A stretch of DNA of 15,989 nucleotides from Planctomycetaceae bacterium. Lineage in GTDB: Bacteria; Planctomycetota; Phycisphaerae; Phycisphaerales; SM1A02. Both the position numbers and the translations under genes were made by a program. Where the stretch lies: positions 1 through 15,989 of the forward strand of contig CANJIC010000018.1 of NCBI GenBank assembly GCA_947474205.1, in the 5' to 3' direction. A model generated the notes under the pieces. That model saw only the letters and a list, made by a program, of their open reading frames with translations, made no database searches and was not told where the DNA came from. This document shows positions 6,926 through 14,333 of this stretch, piece after piece. Within the stretch, counting starts at the first letter, position 1. Each line of letters opens with the position of its first letter.

Positions 6926-8068
6926 CTACCTCACAGACGCTTCGTCAAAAATCACCATGATCCATGATGCAAAAATCAACAGATGCACAACGCCTTGCAT
7001 CATGTTCACTCGACCGCGCATAAGGTTGACAATCGACACTGCGAATGTCAGGACAAAAAGCGCAATATACGGCGGCTCAAGTCCCAGTTCGGGGCTTACA
7101 CCCGTGACATAGCGCATCACAATCACCGCGGGAACGGTTAGACCAATTGTTGCCAATGCGCTTCCAAGCAGCACATTGATGGCGCGCTGCATGTCATCTT
7201 CACGCGAGGCGCGCAGCGCGGCCAGTCCCTCTGGAGCCAGCACCAATGCTGCAATAAAGATGCCGCTGAGTGGCGCGGGCAGATTCCATGTTTGAAAAAG
7301 AACCGTCACTCTTGCGCCCACACTTTCGGCCAGCATGACCACGGCGCCAAGCGAAATCACCAACAGCATGATGGTGATCGGGATTGAATGATGCACGGCA
7401 TGCGCGTGTATTTTTTCCTTCTCGGTTGACTTGTGCTCAAAAAATTCACGGGAGGCGGACGTTTGCGAAATTAAAAACAAAATATAAATGACAAGACAGG
7501 TGATCCCGACATAAATCTCCATGGAGTCCGACATCCAACCGCCTTGCTCGGAATGCGTGAATGTGGGAAGAATCAGTGCGATTGTGCCCAGCGCGATGAT
7601 GAATGACAAATAATTCGATGATGAACCCGGATTGAATTCTTGCGAGCGCTTGCGCAGACCTCCAAGCAGAATCGCAAGGCCAATGAGAAGATTAAAGATA
7701 AGCATGAGCACGGCGAACATGGTGTCGCGCGCCACGGAATTGTCCTCTTGCAGTGGAAGCATCATGGCGGCCACCGCGGCCACTTCAATGGTGATAGCTG
7801 ACACGGTCAAGATGATCGTTCCAATTGGCTCGCCATAATGCACCGCCAACGCCTCCGCTTGCAGCATGGCGCGGAAGGCGCACGTTAAAATGCAAATTAA
7901 AATCCAGCCAGTCCAAAGCAAATTCGCGCCGCCCGTCATGGGGCCCGCTGGCGACCAATGTGAAAGAGCAAACGCGCCTGTTGCCAATCCCAGTAGCACG
8001 GGAATTTCTTGCATCCATACAGATTTTCTGGAAGGCGAGCCTGCAATGTGTGATGAAGTGTTGGACAT
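6926..8068 (-). CDS. chaA: ChaA-type calcium (cation)/proton antiporter
   Basis: This 380-residue inner-membrane exchanger belongs to the calcium/cation antiporter (CaCA) superfamily. It has about 11 hydrophobic segments arranged as two related halves. The first alpha repeat is HYGEPIGTIILTVSAITIEV (77-96), with Glu80 and Glu95. The second is LAPEGLAALRASREDDMQRA (277-296), followed by INVLLGSALATIGLTVPAV (297-315), with Glu280, Asn298 and the GSALATIGLT stretch. These acidic and polar residues are the expected ion ligands. Between the halves (about 205-228) lies a charged loop rich in His and Lys (STEKEKIHAHAVHH), probably cytosolic. Length fits the family. ChaA proteins extrude calcium, sodium or potassium in exchange for protons, particularly at alkaline pH. 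The gene is divergent from the asparaginase gene with 55 bases between starts; no Shine-Dalgarno is visible, but a promoter lies directly at the start codon. Confidence 0.93.
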   Translation of the reverse strand: MSNTSSHIAGSPSRKSVWMQEIPVLLGLATGAFALSHWSPAGPMTGGANLLWTGWILICILTCAFRAMLQAEALAVHYGEPIGTIILTVSAITIEVAAVAAMMLPLQEDNSVARDTMFAVLMLIFNLLIGLAILLGGLRKRSQEFNPGSSSNYLSFIIALGTIALILPTFTHSEQGGWMSDSMEIYVGITCLVIYILFLISQTSASREFFEHKSTEKEKIHAHAVHHSIPITIMLLVISLGAVVMLAESVGARVTVLFQTWNLPAPLSGIFIAALVLAPEGLAALRASREDDMQRAINVLLGSALATIGLTVPAVIVMRYVTGVSPELGLEPPYIALFVLTFAVSIVNLMRGRVNMMQGVVHLLIFASWIMVIFDEASVR

Positions 8069-8074
8069 GGAATG

Positions 8075-8104
8075 AATTTACGCCCAAGTCGAAATCGCTG
8101 CCAC
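8075..8104 (-). promoter_or_regulatory. Candidate sigma-70-type promoter of the antiporter gene (leaderless)
   Basis: On the minus strand, GTGGCA (8104-8099; 4 of 6 to TTGACA) is followed after 18 bases by TAAATT (8080-8075; 4 of 6 to TATAAT). The -10 box ends 6 bases before the ATG at 8068, so transcription would start at or within a base or two of the start codon and the mRNA would be leaderless. This agrees with the absence of a Shine-Dalgarno. The match is moderate and rests on eye inspection. Confidence 0.4.
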
Positions 8105-8123
8105 ACTCTAAACTTGCCAGGCA

Positions 8124-9143
8124 ATGAGCGAAGAAACAACACGCAATGCGGTGGTGAATTCTTCCACTGGTCCAGTTGTTGTTTCAACTTGGAATCACGG
8201 ACTTTGCGCCAACGTCAAGGCGCTGGAAGTTCTTCACGACGGTGGCGACGCGCTGGATGCCGCCGAAGCCGGCGTGATGGTGACCGAACTCGATTCGCTT
8301 GAACACAGCGTTGGCTTAAGCGGCTATCCAGATCGCGACGGAGTTGTAACGTTGGATGCGGCCATCATGGATCATCAAGGGAATGCGGGTTCGGTTGCGT
8401 TTGTGCGTGGCGTGGCTCATCCAATTTCGCTGGCGCGCATGGTGATGCAGCGCACGCCGCATGTCATGTTGGTTGGCGAAGGCGCCGAGCAATTTGCGCG
8501 TGAGCAGGGAGTGAAGTTTGCGCCTGAAACTCCGCTGCATCCAGACATGTTGGCTGCATGGCAAATGTGGTTGAAAGAAAAAAAGTATGCGCCGCAGATC
8601 AACCGTGAGAATGCATCAATCCATTCCGCAGGCACGGACAGCGCACCCATGATGCGGAAAAGTCAGATCAATCAATTCGGCGCGGTTGGCAACACGCCCA
8701 TTGGCGGCGAACATAATCACGACACCATTGGCATGTTGACGCTTGACGCGAAGGGGCGTCTTGCCGCGTCGTGCACCACAAGTGGCATGTCCTACAAAAT
8801 GCACGGGCGCGTTGGTGATTCGCCAATTATTGGCGCCGGTCTTTTTGTCGATGGCGAAGTTGGCGCGGCGGTGTGCACAGGCGTTGGCGAAATCGCCATG
8901 CGGACTGTGGCGTCTTTTTTGGTTGTGGAAAAAATGCGCGGGGGCGCCACTGCGCAACAAGCGTGCGAAGAGGCCATTGCGCGCATGATCAAAATCACTG
9001 GTGATCCAAAGCAAGTTCAAGTTGGTTTGCTCGCGCTGTCACGTGGCGGCAAGGTTGGCGCGTTCGCTATTCAGCACGGCTTCACGTACGCGCTAGGTAA
9101 CGGCGCGGGCAATCAGATGCATAAAGCGTCCCACGCGATTTAA
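8124..9143 (+). CDS. N4-(beta-N-acetylglucosaminyl)-L-asparaginase (glycosylasparaginase), Ntn-hydrolase family
   Basis: This 339-residue protein is a full-length member of the glycosylasparaginase/isoaspartyl-peptidase family. These enzymes cleave themselves into two chains, exposing a Thr nucleophile that hydrolyses the N-acetylglucosamine-asparagine bond. The cleavage site is visible as GGEHNHDTIGMLTLD: scission between Asp200 and Thr201 would leave Thr201 at the beta-chain N-terminus. Downstream, CTTSGMSYKMHGRVGDSPII (217-236) and GAGLFVDGEVGAAVCTGVGE (237-256) carry the conserved Thr/Ser, Arg-x-Gly-Asp-Ser and Thr-Gly residues used in substrate binding. STWNHG near the N-terminus is also typical. 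I see no signal peptide (MSEETTRNAVVNSSTG is polar), whereas the well-studied bacterial enzyme is periplasmic, so this one is probably cytosolic. An AGG lies 3 bases before the ATG. Its stop overlaps that of the convergent gene. Confidence 0.92.
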   Translation: MSEETTRNAVVNSSTGPVVVSTWNHGLCANVKALEVLHDGGDALDAAEAGVMVTELDSLEHSVGLSGYPDRDGVVTLDAAIMDHQGNAGSVAFVRGVAHPISLARMVMQRTPHVMLVGEGAEQFAREQGVKFAPETPLHPDMLAAWQMWLKEKKYAPQINRENASIHSAGTDSAPMMRKSQINQFGAVGNTPIGGEHNHDTIGMLTLDAKGRLAASCTTSGMSYKMHGRVGDSPIIGAGLFVDGEVGAAVCTGVGEIAMRTVASFLVVEKMRGGATAQQACEEAIARMIKITGDPKQVQVGLLALSRGGKVGAFAIQHGFTYALGNGAGNQMHKASHAI

Positions 9144-11164
9144 ATTTTGCGTTCTAATTTAGGCGCCACTTCGAACAACTTGAAATAGACGCCTTCATAT
9201 ACGCAACGCGCGTTCTCTGGCATAACAAGTTGCTCATCAGGCCTGCCGCGGCGATCGCCCTTGTTTTTCTTCAGTATCAACACGCGCGAATATTTGGTGA
9301 ACGCGTCATCTGGAATTTTCCCCATGCGCACCGGCGTGTGCAAGGCGTGGCCAGCCCACCACTGAACGCCGTGCGCGGCAACAATGAGCGTGGTGCGTGG
9401 CTGGGAAATTTCGCCGCGCATGTCGAACAATTCGCGCAGTTCTGCTTGGTTTAAAACCGGTCCAGGCGTGGATGTTCCACTGATGGAATGAATGGCGCCG
9501 TAACTCACGCTGCCCGCGATCAGCCACGCGATGGCGGCGCGCCACATGTTGCGCGAGGGTGGCCACAATGCGCTGACAAAGCGGGGCGGTTGCGCCATCA
9601 CAACGCGTGTCAAAATAAATGTGAAGACAATTCCAACTGGCACCGACGCCATCAGGTTGAGTCGCTGCGCATATTCAGGATTTAGCAAAGGGAAAACTAG
9701 AAAAATACTCAGCACGCTCAGACCCAGAATGCAGGCGCGATTGGCGATTGTTTCTTTGCGCCATCCAAGCGCGATAAGAATAATTCCACAGAGGCCTACG
9801 CCTAGACCAATGAATGTTCCATGCGAATTGCGGCCGCCCATTCCAGGCGGTCCGCCAATTCCAGACGGCCCGCCCATTCCTGAGCGCCCACCGCGCGGAC
9901 CCATTCGAGGCGGACCATCTTCGCGTGGATCAAATCCATCATTGCGATTTCCGCGCGGACCACGATCATCTTGCGGATTCATATCGCCGCCGCGCGGACC
10001 ACGATCATCTTGCGGATTCATATCGCCGCCGCGCGGACCACGATCATCTTGCGGATTCATATCGCCGCCGCGCGGACCACGATCATCTTGCGGATTCATG
10101 TCGCCGCCGCGCGGACCACGATTATTTTGCGGATTTATGTCGCCGCCGCGCGGACCACGATTATCTTGCGGATTCATGTCGCCGCTGCGCGGACCACGAT
10201 TATCTTGCCGATTCACGTCGCCGCCGCGCGTACCACGATCATCTTGTGCATCTATGTCTCCGCCTCGAGCGCGGCCCGATCCACCTGGCCCACGCATTGC
10301 ACCTGCGCCGCTAAAAATGTTCTGCGGCGCCGCAAGTAAATCATGCGCGCGACTTGGACTTACAACGTACAGCAGCGCCAATGACATTGCTCCAACAAGC
10401 GCAACCGCAACCGCGCTCACAAGCAGCGTTCGCTTGCTAGCGCCACCAATCATAAACCAAATCACCATGATTGCGCCCACGCCAACCACCGCGCATGCAA
10501 ATGATCCGCCATGTGTGAGCGCGCTCAAACCTAATGCAACGGCCGCCACAATAAACCAGCGCGCAATGCGCGCGCGCGGCAATTTTATTTCCACGGCGGC
10601 AATTACGCGCCATAGCGCCCACCAACTCATGGCGGCCCACACCAACCCTAGCGAATTTTTTTCAAAGTCGCTCACCATGCGAATCACTGGCGCGCTTAAT
10701 ACCGCAAGCACTGCACCCGCAATTACAACGGGAATACCGCGGCGTGCGCCGCCGCACCACGCAAATCCAAATAAGAACACAAACAACGCAACCCATGGTT
10801 CTGTCACGCAGTCAACAACTTGCGACGCCACCAAATACGCGCTGTCGCTTTGCATTCCTGCCACAATAAAAACTTGCGCAAGCAGGCCGTCCAGCACAAA
10901 GATCAACGGCGCGTCTTGATAGAGCAGTCGCCCCTCATTGAAGAGCCACCACGCTTGCATGGGGTAATACGCGGGGTCCATGGCCGGCGGCAGTTCGCCA
11001 GCAAATTGAATCCACGCGCGCGCGGTCACCGCTGCGATAAACACCAGCACAAATCCACCGATCCACCAAAGACGTGCGGTTCGATTTGGCGCACAATACA
11101 AATCATCACTCACCGCGCCAACGGAAAGGGGTTCAACAAGATTTGGTTGCGCAATGTTGTTCAT
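9140..11164 (-). CDS. GT-C-like membrane glycosyltransferase with repeat-coded Gly/Arg/Asp-rich insert
   Basis: A 674-residue multi-pass membrane protein. After TM1 (about 34-50) comes a loop with LPPAMDPAYYPMQAWWLFNE (58-77). This acidic (Asp63) loop followed by an amphipathic segment resembles the catalytic loop of GT-C enzymes, which transfer sugars from polyprenyl-phosphate donors. About seven more hydrophobic segments follow to residue 268. Residues about 290-445 are then a low-complexity insert: roughly 301-405 are eight 13-residue repeats of the form GDMNPQDDRGPRG, and about 406-445 are Gly/Pro/Met/Arg-rich. More hydrophobic segments follow (about 446-560), then a soluble C-terminal part with TTLIVAAHGVQWWAGHALHT. 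GT-C assignment rests on the N-terminal loop and topology only, so the substrate is unknown. No Shine-Dalgarno precedes the ATG at 11164. The gene is divergent from another GT-C-like gene, and its stop shares bases with the convergent asparaginase stop. Confidence 0.78.
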   Translation of the reverse strand: MNNIAQPNLVEPLSVGAVSDDLYCAPNRTARLWWIGGFVLVFIAAVTARAWIQFAGELPPAMDPAYYPMQAWWLFNEGRLLYQDAPLIFVLDGLLAQVFIVAGMQSDSAYLVASQVVDCVTEPWVALFVFLFGFAWCGGARRGIPVVIAGAVLAVLSAPVIRMVSDFEKNSLGLVWAAMSWWALWRVIAAVEIKLPRARIARWFIVAAVALGLSALTHGGSFACAVVGVGAIMVIWFMIGGASKRTLLVSAVAVALVGAMSLALLYVVSPSRAHDLLAAPQNIFSGAGAMRGPGGSGRARGGDIDAQDDRGTRGGDVNRQDNRGPRSGDMNPQDNRGPRGGDINPQNNRGPRGGDMNPQDDRGPRGGDMNPQDDRGPRGGDMNPQDDRGPRGGDMNPQDDRGPRGNRNDGFDPREDGPPRMGPRGGRSGMGGPSGIGGPPGMGGRNSHGTFIGLGVGLCGIILIALGWRKETIANRACILGLSVLSIFLVFPLLNPEYAQRLNLMASVPVGIVFTFILTRVVMAQPPRFVSALWPPSRNMWRAAIAWLIAGSVSYGAIHSISGTSTPGPVLNQAELRELFDMRGEISQPRTTLIVAAHGVQWWAGHALHTPVRMGKIPDDAFTKYSRVLILKKNKGDRRGRPDEQLVMPENARCVYEGVYFKLFEVAPKLERKI
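9951..10262. repeat. Eight tandem 39-bp repeats (minisatellite) inside the 674-residue membrane protein gene
   Basis: Units start at 9951, 9990, 10029, 10068, 10107, 10146, 10185 and 10224, each exactly 39 bases, so the reading frame is kept. The consensus starts CCGCGCGGACCACGATCATC and ends ATTCATATCGCCG. The first three units are identical by eye, the fourth has one change, the fifth to seventh have a few and the eighth has the most. This polarity indicates recent duplication at the low-coordinate side, which is the C-terminal side of the protein array. In the coding (minus) strand each unit gives 13 residues, such as GDMNPQDDRGPRG. Confidence 0.97.
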
Positions 11165-11292
11165 TTGTAAAAAGTCAAACCGTCAACGGCTCCACATGAA
11201 GATGTTGGGTGATTTATTTCCATTCGACAGTGCTTTCATTTCAATCATCATTTTTCACATAGTGACATGCAAATTTTATTACAATTCCACGC
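11165..11292. promoter_or_regulatory. Divergent promoter region with a -10-like box next to the plus-strand start
   Basis: This 128-base AT-rich gap separates the divergent starts at 11164 and 11293. For the plus-strand gene, TACAAT at 11280-11285 (5 of 6 to TATAAT) ends 7 bases before the ATG, so transcription would begin at the start codon. No convincing -35 lies at 16-18 bases; TTCACA at 11254-11259 would give a 20-base spacer. No Shine-Dalgarno precedes either start. I could not place a convincing promoter for the minus-strand gene. Confidence 0.4.
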
Positions 11293-12927
11293 ATGGCGAC
11301 TTCAGTTTCAACATCTGCGCAAAGTTCAGACGCCAATTCCGCCGTTGTTGGCGCGCACATGCCCAACGCCAGCAATCCTTCATCCAACATAGCCACAAAA
11401 ATCGCCTGGGTCTTGGCCGCGATGTTGTTCGCGTGGTTGTTGCTGTTTCCTCTGGTCGGGGGACTTGTTGTTGCCAATGACGACCTGAAATTTTTGCGCG
11501 GGGAGTTGAATGTGGGAACACTCACCCAGAACATTCAGTGGAGTTGGCTACATACAAATAGTTTCCGCCCACTTGAAAATATTGTCGCATACTTTTGCAA
11601 TGAGCAAACCTTGGCGTGTTGGCCTGTTGTTCCGCTGCAACTCTGCGGCCTTGCCTTGGTTGCGGCCGCCGTCTCCGCGCTTGTGCGGCGTGTGTTGCCA
11701 AGCGCGCCAATTGCCACGCCACTCATTCTAATTTGGATTTTTCTGTCGCCCAGCACTATGACTTCGCTGTGGCAAATGGATACATGTTCGCAAACATGGG
11801 GCGCGGCCCTGGGATTGTGGTGCGGCATTCTGTGTTGGGATATTTTCATGGCGGCGCGCGCAGGGGCTTCAATATGGAAAAAAATAATCGCACTCTTTGT
11901 GCTGGCGGCGATTGGCATGAACATTAAGGAAACTTTTTTCGGCTGGAGTGCTTCGATTGGCTGCGCGTTGATGCTTGCAATTATTCTCGGCTGGAAAAAT
12001 AACCATCGCGCCTCGTTGCGCGCCGCCGTCGCGCTTATCCCCATGGCGCTCATGCCGCTGCTTTACCTTGTGATTCGCTACAAATTTGGCGGTCTAGGTG
12101 GCGTGCAATCGCTGGAGGAAAATCCAGAGGCGCGCTACCAAATTGGTCTGGGAGAAAATCTTGTGACCAACATTATTACCTCCGCGTTTGGATTGTTCGC
12201 CAATGGACCGCTTCACTTATTCAACAACGACTCCGCCATGTTGCCGCTGCGCGCGCTACCTGTTCTAAGCGGTGCGGCCGCGGGCGCCATGATTCTTGCC
12301 GCGGGCGCGCTGAGATTATTGCACAAACAAAATTCCGACACCATCCAAAGCGCATTTTCATTGCGCATGGTGTTGCTTGCCGCGGCGGTGTGCATATTCA
12401 GCATCGTCGTCACCTTGCCCATTGGCGCCGTCTCGGACCTGTATGGATTTGGTCCCAACATTGGCTCAGGTCTTCTTGTTGTCACCGCCGCGTTGATGCT
12501 GTGGAATTCAATCGATGAGAATGATCGCTTCATCGCGCGAACAATCGCCGTCTGTGCAACACTGGCGCTGGTTGTGATTGGTTTGTACGGCGTTGGAAGC
12601 CGCACCTATCAATTTTCCATGACGTGGTATTACACGCGTGAACTCAATCGAATTGTCCTGACGCATCAAGCGTCGCTACCAACGCAAAAGCCTGGCGACG
12701 CGGTTGCATATATTTATTTCACGCCAAATTGCTACACCGGCCACATCTATGGGCAAATCATGATCCGCCCGTTGCAAGCGCTCAGCATTCAATGGATGCA
12801 AACTTGGCTGAATAAAGCGGACCCAAAGCATCCACTTCAAATTGTGTTGCAGCAACAATCATTTATGCGACCTGACATTGATCTTGTTGTGGATTGCAGT
12901 CAGTTTCCAAAGCGGCAAGATTGGTAG
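11293..12927 (+). CDS. GT-C-like multi-pass membrane glycosyltransferase (TMTC/PMT-like)
   Basis: A 544-residue membrane protein with about 11-12 hydrophobic segments. The N-terminal 35 residues are polar and Ser/Ala/Asn-rich, followed by TM1 (38-61). NDDLKFL (62-68) sits right after TM1 where GT-C enzymes carry a catalytic acidic pair (Asp63, Asp64). SFRPLENIVAYF (90-101) matches the FRPL motif common in O-mannosyltransferase-like proteins, and GMNIKETFFGW (208-218) resembles their conserved (S)KE(T) motif. A soluble C-terminal tail (about 430-544) follows the last TM. These enzymes use polyprenyl-phosphate sugars to modify proteins or lipids on the outer face of the membrane; donor and acceptor are unknown here. 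No Shine-Dalgarno is seen, and a -10-like box lies immediately upstream. It is divergent from the repeat-bearing gene and converges with the desaturase gene. Confidence 0.75.
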   Translation: MATSVSTSAQSSDANSAVVGAHMPNASNPSSNIATKIAWVLAAMLFAWLLLFPLVGGLVVANDDLKFLRGELNVGTLTQNIQWSWLHTNSFRPLENIVAYFCNEQTLACWPVVPLQLCGLALVAAAVSALVRRVLPSAPIATPLILIWIFLSPSTMTSLWQMDTCSQTWGAALGLWCGILCWDIFMAARAGASIWKKIIALFVLAAIGMNIKETFFGWSASIGCALMLAIILGWKNNHRASLRAAVALIPMALMPLLYLVIRYKFGGLGGVQSLEENPEARYQIGLGENLVTNIITSAFGLFANGPLHLFNNDSAMLPLRALPVLSGAAAGAMILAAGALRLLHKQNSDTIQSAFSLRMVLLAAAVCIFSIVVTLPIGAVSDLYGFGPNIGSGLLVVTAALMLWNSIDENDRFIARTIAVCATLALVVIGLYGVGSRTYQFSMTWYYTRELNRIVLTHQASLPTQKPGDAVAYIYFTPNCYTGHIYGQIMIRPLQALSIQWMQTWLNKADPKHPLQIVLQQQSFMRPDIDLVVDCSQFPKRQDW

Positions 12928-12950
12928 AGCTCATTTTATTTTCATCATGG

Positions 12951-12967
12951 CGACATGTTTCATGTCG
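12951..12967. terminator. Hairpin between convergent genes (first)
   Basis: A perfect inverted repeat, CGACATG (12951-12957) and CATGTCG (12961-12967), around TTT lies 24 bases after the stop of the 544-residue protein gene. It can fold in either transcript. No T run follows on the plus strand; on the minus strand an A/T-rich stretch follows. A terminator role is inferred from location. Confidence 0.4.
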
Positions 12968-13037
12968 TTGCATTGAGCAGAGTTGAACTGTGTGAACATG
13001 CGACACCAGTGCAATATGAAAACAAATTTTCAAACTG

Positions 13038-13059
13038 ACAGTCATTCATAAATGACTGT
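13038..13059. terminator. Hairpin between convergent genes (second)
   Basis: ACAGTCATT (13038-13046) and AATGACTGT (13051-13059) form a perfect 9-bp stem with the loop CATA, 20 bases beyond the desaturase stop codon. In the minus-strand transcript the stem is followed by CAGTTTGAAAATTTG, moderately U-rich, so it best fits a terminator of the desaturase gene and may work in both directions. Confidence 0.45.
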
Positions 13060-13078
13060 GAGCAATTGAACGCCCAAT

Positions 13079-13978
13079 TTATGAAGCGTGCGAAACAGCG
13101 GGTTTCTTAGCGGCTTTCTTAGCTTCTTCAACACGCACTTCGCGCCGTGGAACAATGTCCTTCACAATTCCAATAGCCTTCAGCGCGCGCACTTCCCAAT
13201 AGGTCACATCAAGTTCCCACCATTTGTGTTGCACAGAGCAGCATGATGGATCGTGATGGTGATTGTTGTGCCAGCCTTCGCCTGCGGCCACTAGCGCCAC
13301 CAGCCAATTGTTGCGGCTGTTCTCATCGGTGTCGTGATTCTTGTAGCCAAACAAGTGCGTCAAACTATTCACGCTCCACGTGATGTGCCACACCAAGACG
13401 GTGCGAACAAACACACCCCATACCACCATGCCCGCGGCGAAATACAGCGCGCTGTTCCAGTCCAGCCAGATGCTGCCAATGGCAAGCGGCGCGGCGAAAA
13501 ACAACACGCACTGCGCGACATAAAACCACAGCGGACTGGTTGGATTTTTCTCCAGCCACATGTAGAACGGATCTTGCAAGACATCTTTGGCGTAGCGCTC
13601 GTAATTACTCCACTGATGCAACTCGCGGTTGTGCAAAAACAACCAACCCATGTGGCCCCAAAGAAAAGTGACAAGCGGAGAATGCGGATCCTCATGTTCA
13701 TCGCTGTGCACGTGGTGCTTGCGATGAGTTGAAACCCAACGCGCCGGCGAATCTTCCAAGCAGCAAAGTGCAAGCACAACAAGCGTGTACTCAAACCAAC
13801 GCGGCACGGCGAAACTTCGGTGCGTGAGCAGTCGGTGATAGCCCATGGTGATGGCTTGGCCAAAGACATGAATGCCCGCAATGCACACAGCGAGTGCCGT
13901 CCACGAAAATAAGCTCGGGATGACCGCAAGAAACGCGGCGGTGTGCACCACCACCAATGGAACAAAGTAACGCAGCAT
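13079..13978 (-). CDS. Membrane fatty-acid (acyl-CoA/lipid, delta-9-type) desaturase
   Basis: This 299-residue membrane di-iron enzyme introduces a cis double bond into acyl chains, using oxygen and electrons from a separate donor. All three histidine boxes are present: HRLLTH (48-53), HRKHH (85-89) and HNNHH (237-241). WHITWSVNSLTHLFG (197-211), typical of the stearoyl-CoA desaturase family, supplies further conserved His. Four hydrophobic segments fit the usual fold: about 5-22, 26-44, 156-174 and 178-196. The C-terminus is Lys/Ala-rich and polar. There is no fused cytochrome b5 domain, as expected in bacteria. The ATG at 13978 is chosen because it starts the conserved part (MLRYFVPLVV). 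The frame is open to a GTG at 14131, but those 51 residues look like leader sequence. A weak AAGG lies 12 bases upstream. Probable role: membrane-fluidity adjustment. Confidence 0.92.
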   Translation of the reverse strand: MLRYFVPLVVVHTAAFLAVIPSLFSWTALAVCIAGIHVFGQAITMGYHRLLTHRSFAVPRWFEYTLVVLALCCLEDSPARWVSTHRKHHVHSDEHEDPHSPLVTFLWGHMGWLFLHNRELHQWSNYERYAKDVLQDPFYMWLEKNPTSPLWFYVAQCVLFFAAPLAIGSIWLDWNSALYFAAGMVVWGVFVRTVLVWHITWSVNSLTHLFGYKNHDTDENSRNNWLVALVAAGEGWHNNHHHDPSCCSVQHKWWELDVTYWEVRALKAIGIVKDIVPRREVRVEEAKKAAKKPAVSHAS

Positions 13979-14333
13979 GACCAAAGTTGGCCTTGTTGAA
14001 CTAGGTCTTAGTAGCGGGGAGTTTGATGTGAGTTGGGTGATGTGTGGTCCGATTGGTCGCGAGTTCTGTTGTATGAAAAAATGACATATCCCTGATGTGA
14101 AGATTATAGCTCGTTTCCTCGACTGAACCACTATGAATTCCGCATAATTTAAATTTGTTCTTCATACTTCGCAGCGAAATTCCTTGTTGCCAGTCCGAGT
14201 TGATGGGGGGTAGAACTTTGAAAGCTTGTTTCTCAAGCGCGATGAATAAATATGCGCTGTTGTACCCACGTGTTCGGCATCTGATAGTTTCACAATTAGT
14301 CATGAAGATCGTTCCAAGGGCTTGATTCAGAGA
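13979..14333. promoter_or_regulatory. 355-base divergent intergenic region between desaturase and glycosyltransferase genes
   Basis: No convincing gene is found here; the open frames crossing it encode no recognisable motif. On the minus strand a perfect TATAAT lies at 14108-14103, which would give the desaturase an untranslated leader of about 115 bases, though no good -35 stands 17 bases before it (GTGGTT). On the plus strand TTGTAC (14260-14265), then 17 bases and GATAGT (14283-14288), is a weak candidate for the glycosyltransferase gene. The long leader could host regulation, but I see no known riboswitch. Confidence 0.4.

Noticed and set aside
9951..10262. CRISPR array
   Set aside because: Units are directly adjacent with no unique spacers, are in frame with a coding sequence, and show graded divergence like a minisatellite.
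9531..10919. Long plus-strand open frame rich in Pro, Arg, Ser and Cys opposite the 674-residue membrane protein gene
   Set aside because: The 39-bp repeat is a multiple of three and has no stop in several frames, which keeps the opposite strand open. The product is low-complexity with no membrane or domain pattern, while the minus frame shows clear hydrophobic segments.
13979..14131. N-terminal extension of the desaturase from the GTG at 14131
   Set aside because: The added 51 residues are not hydrophobic or family-like, and a TATAAT box lies inside the extension; the ATG at 13978 starts the conserved protein.
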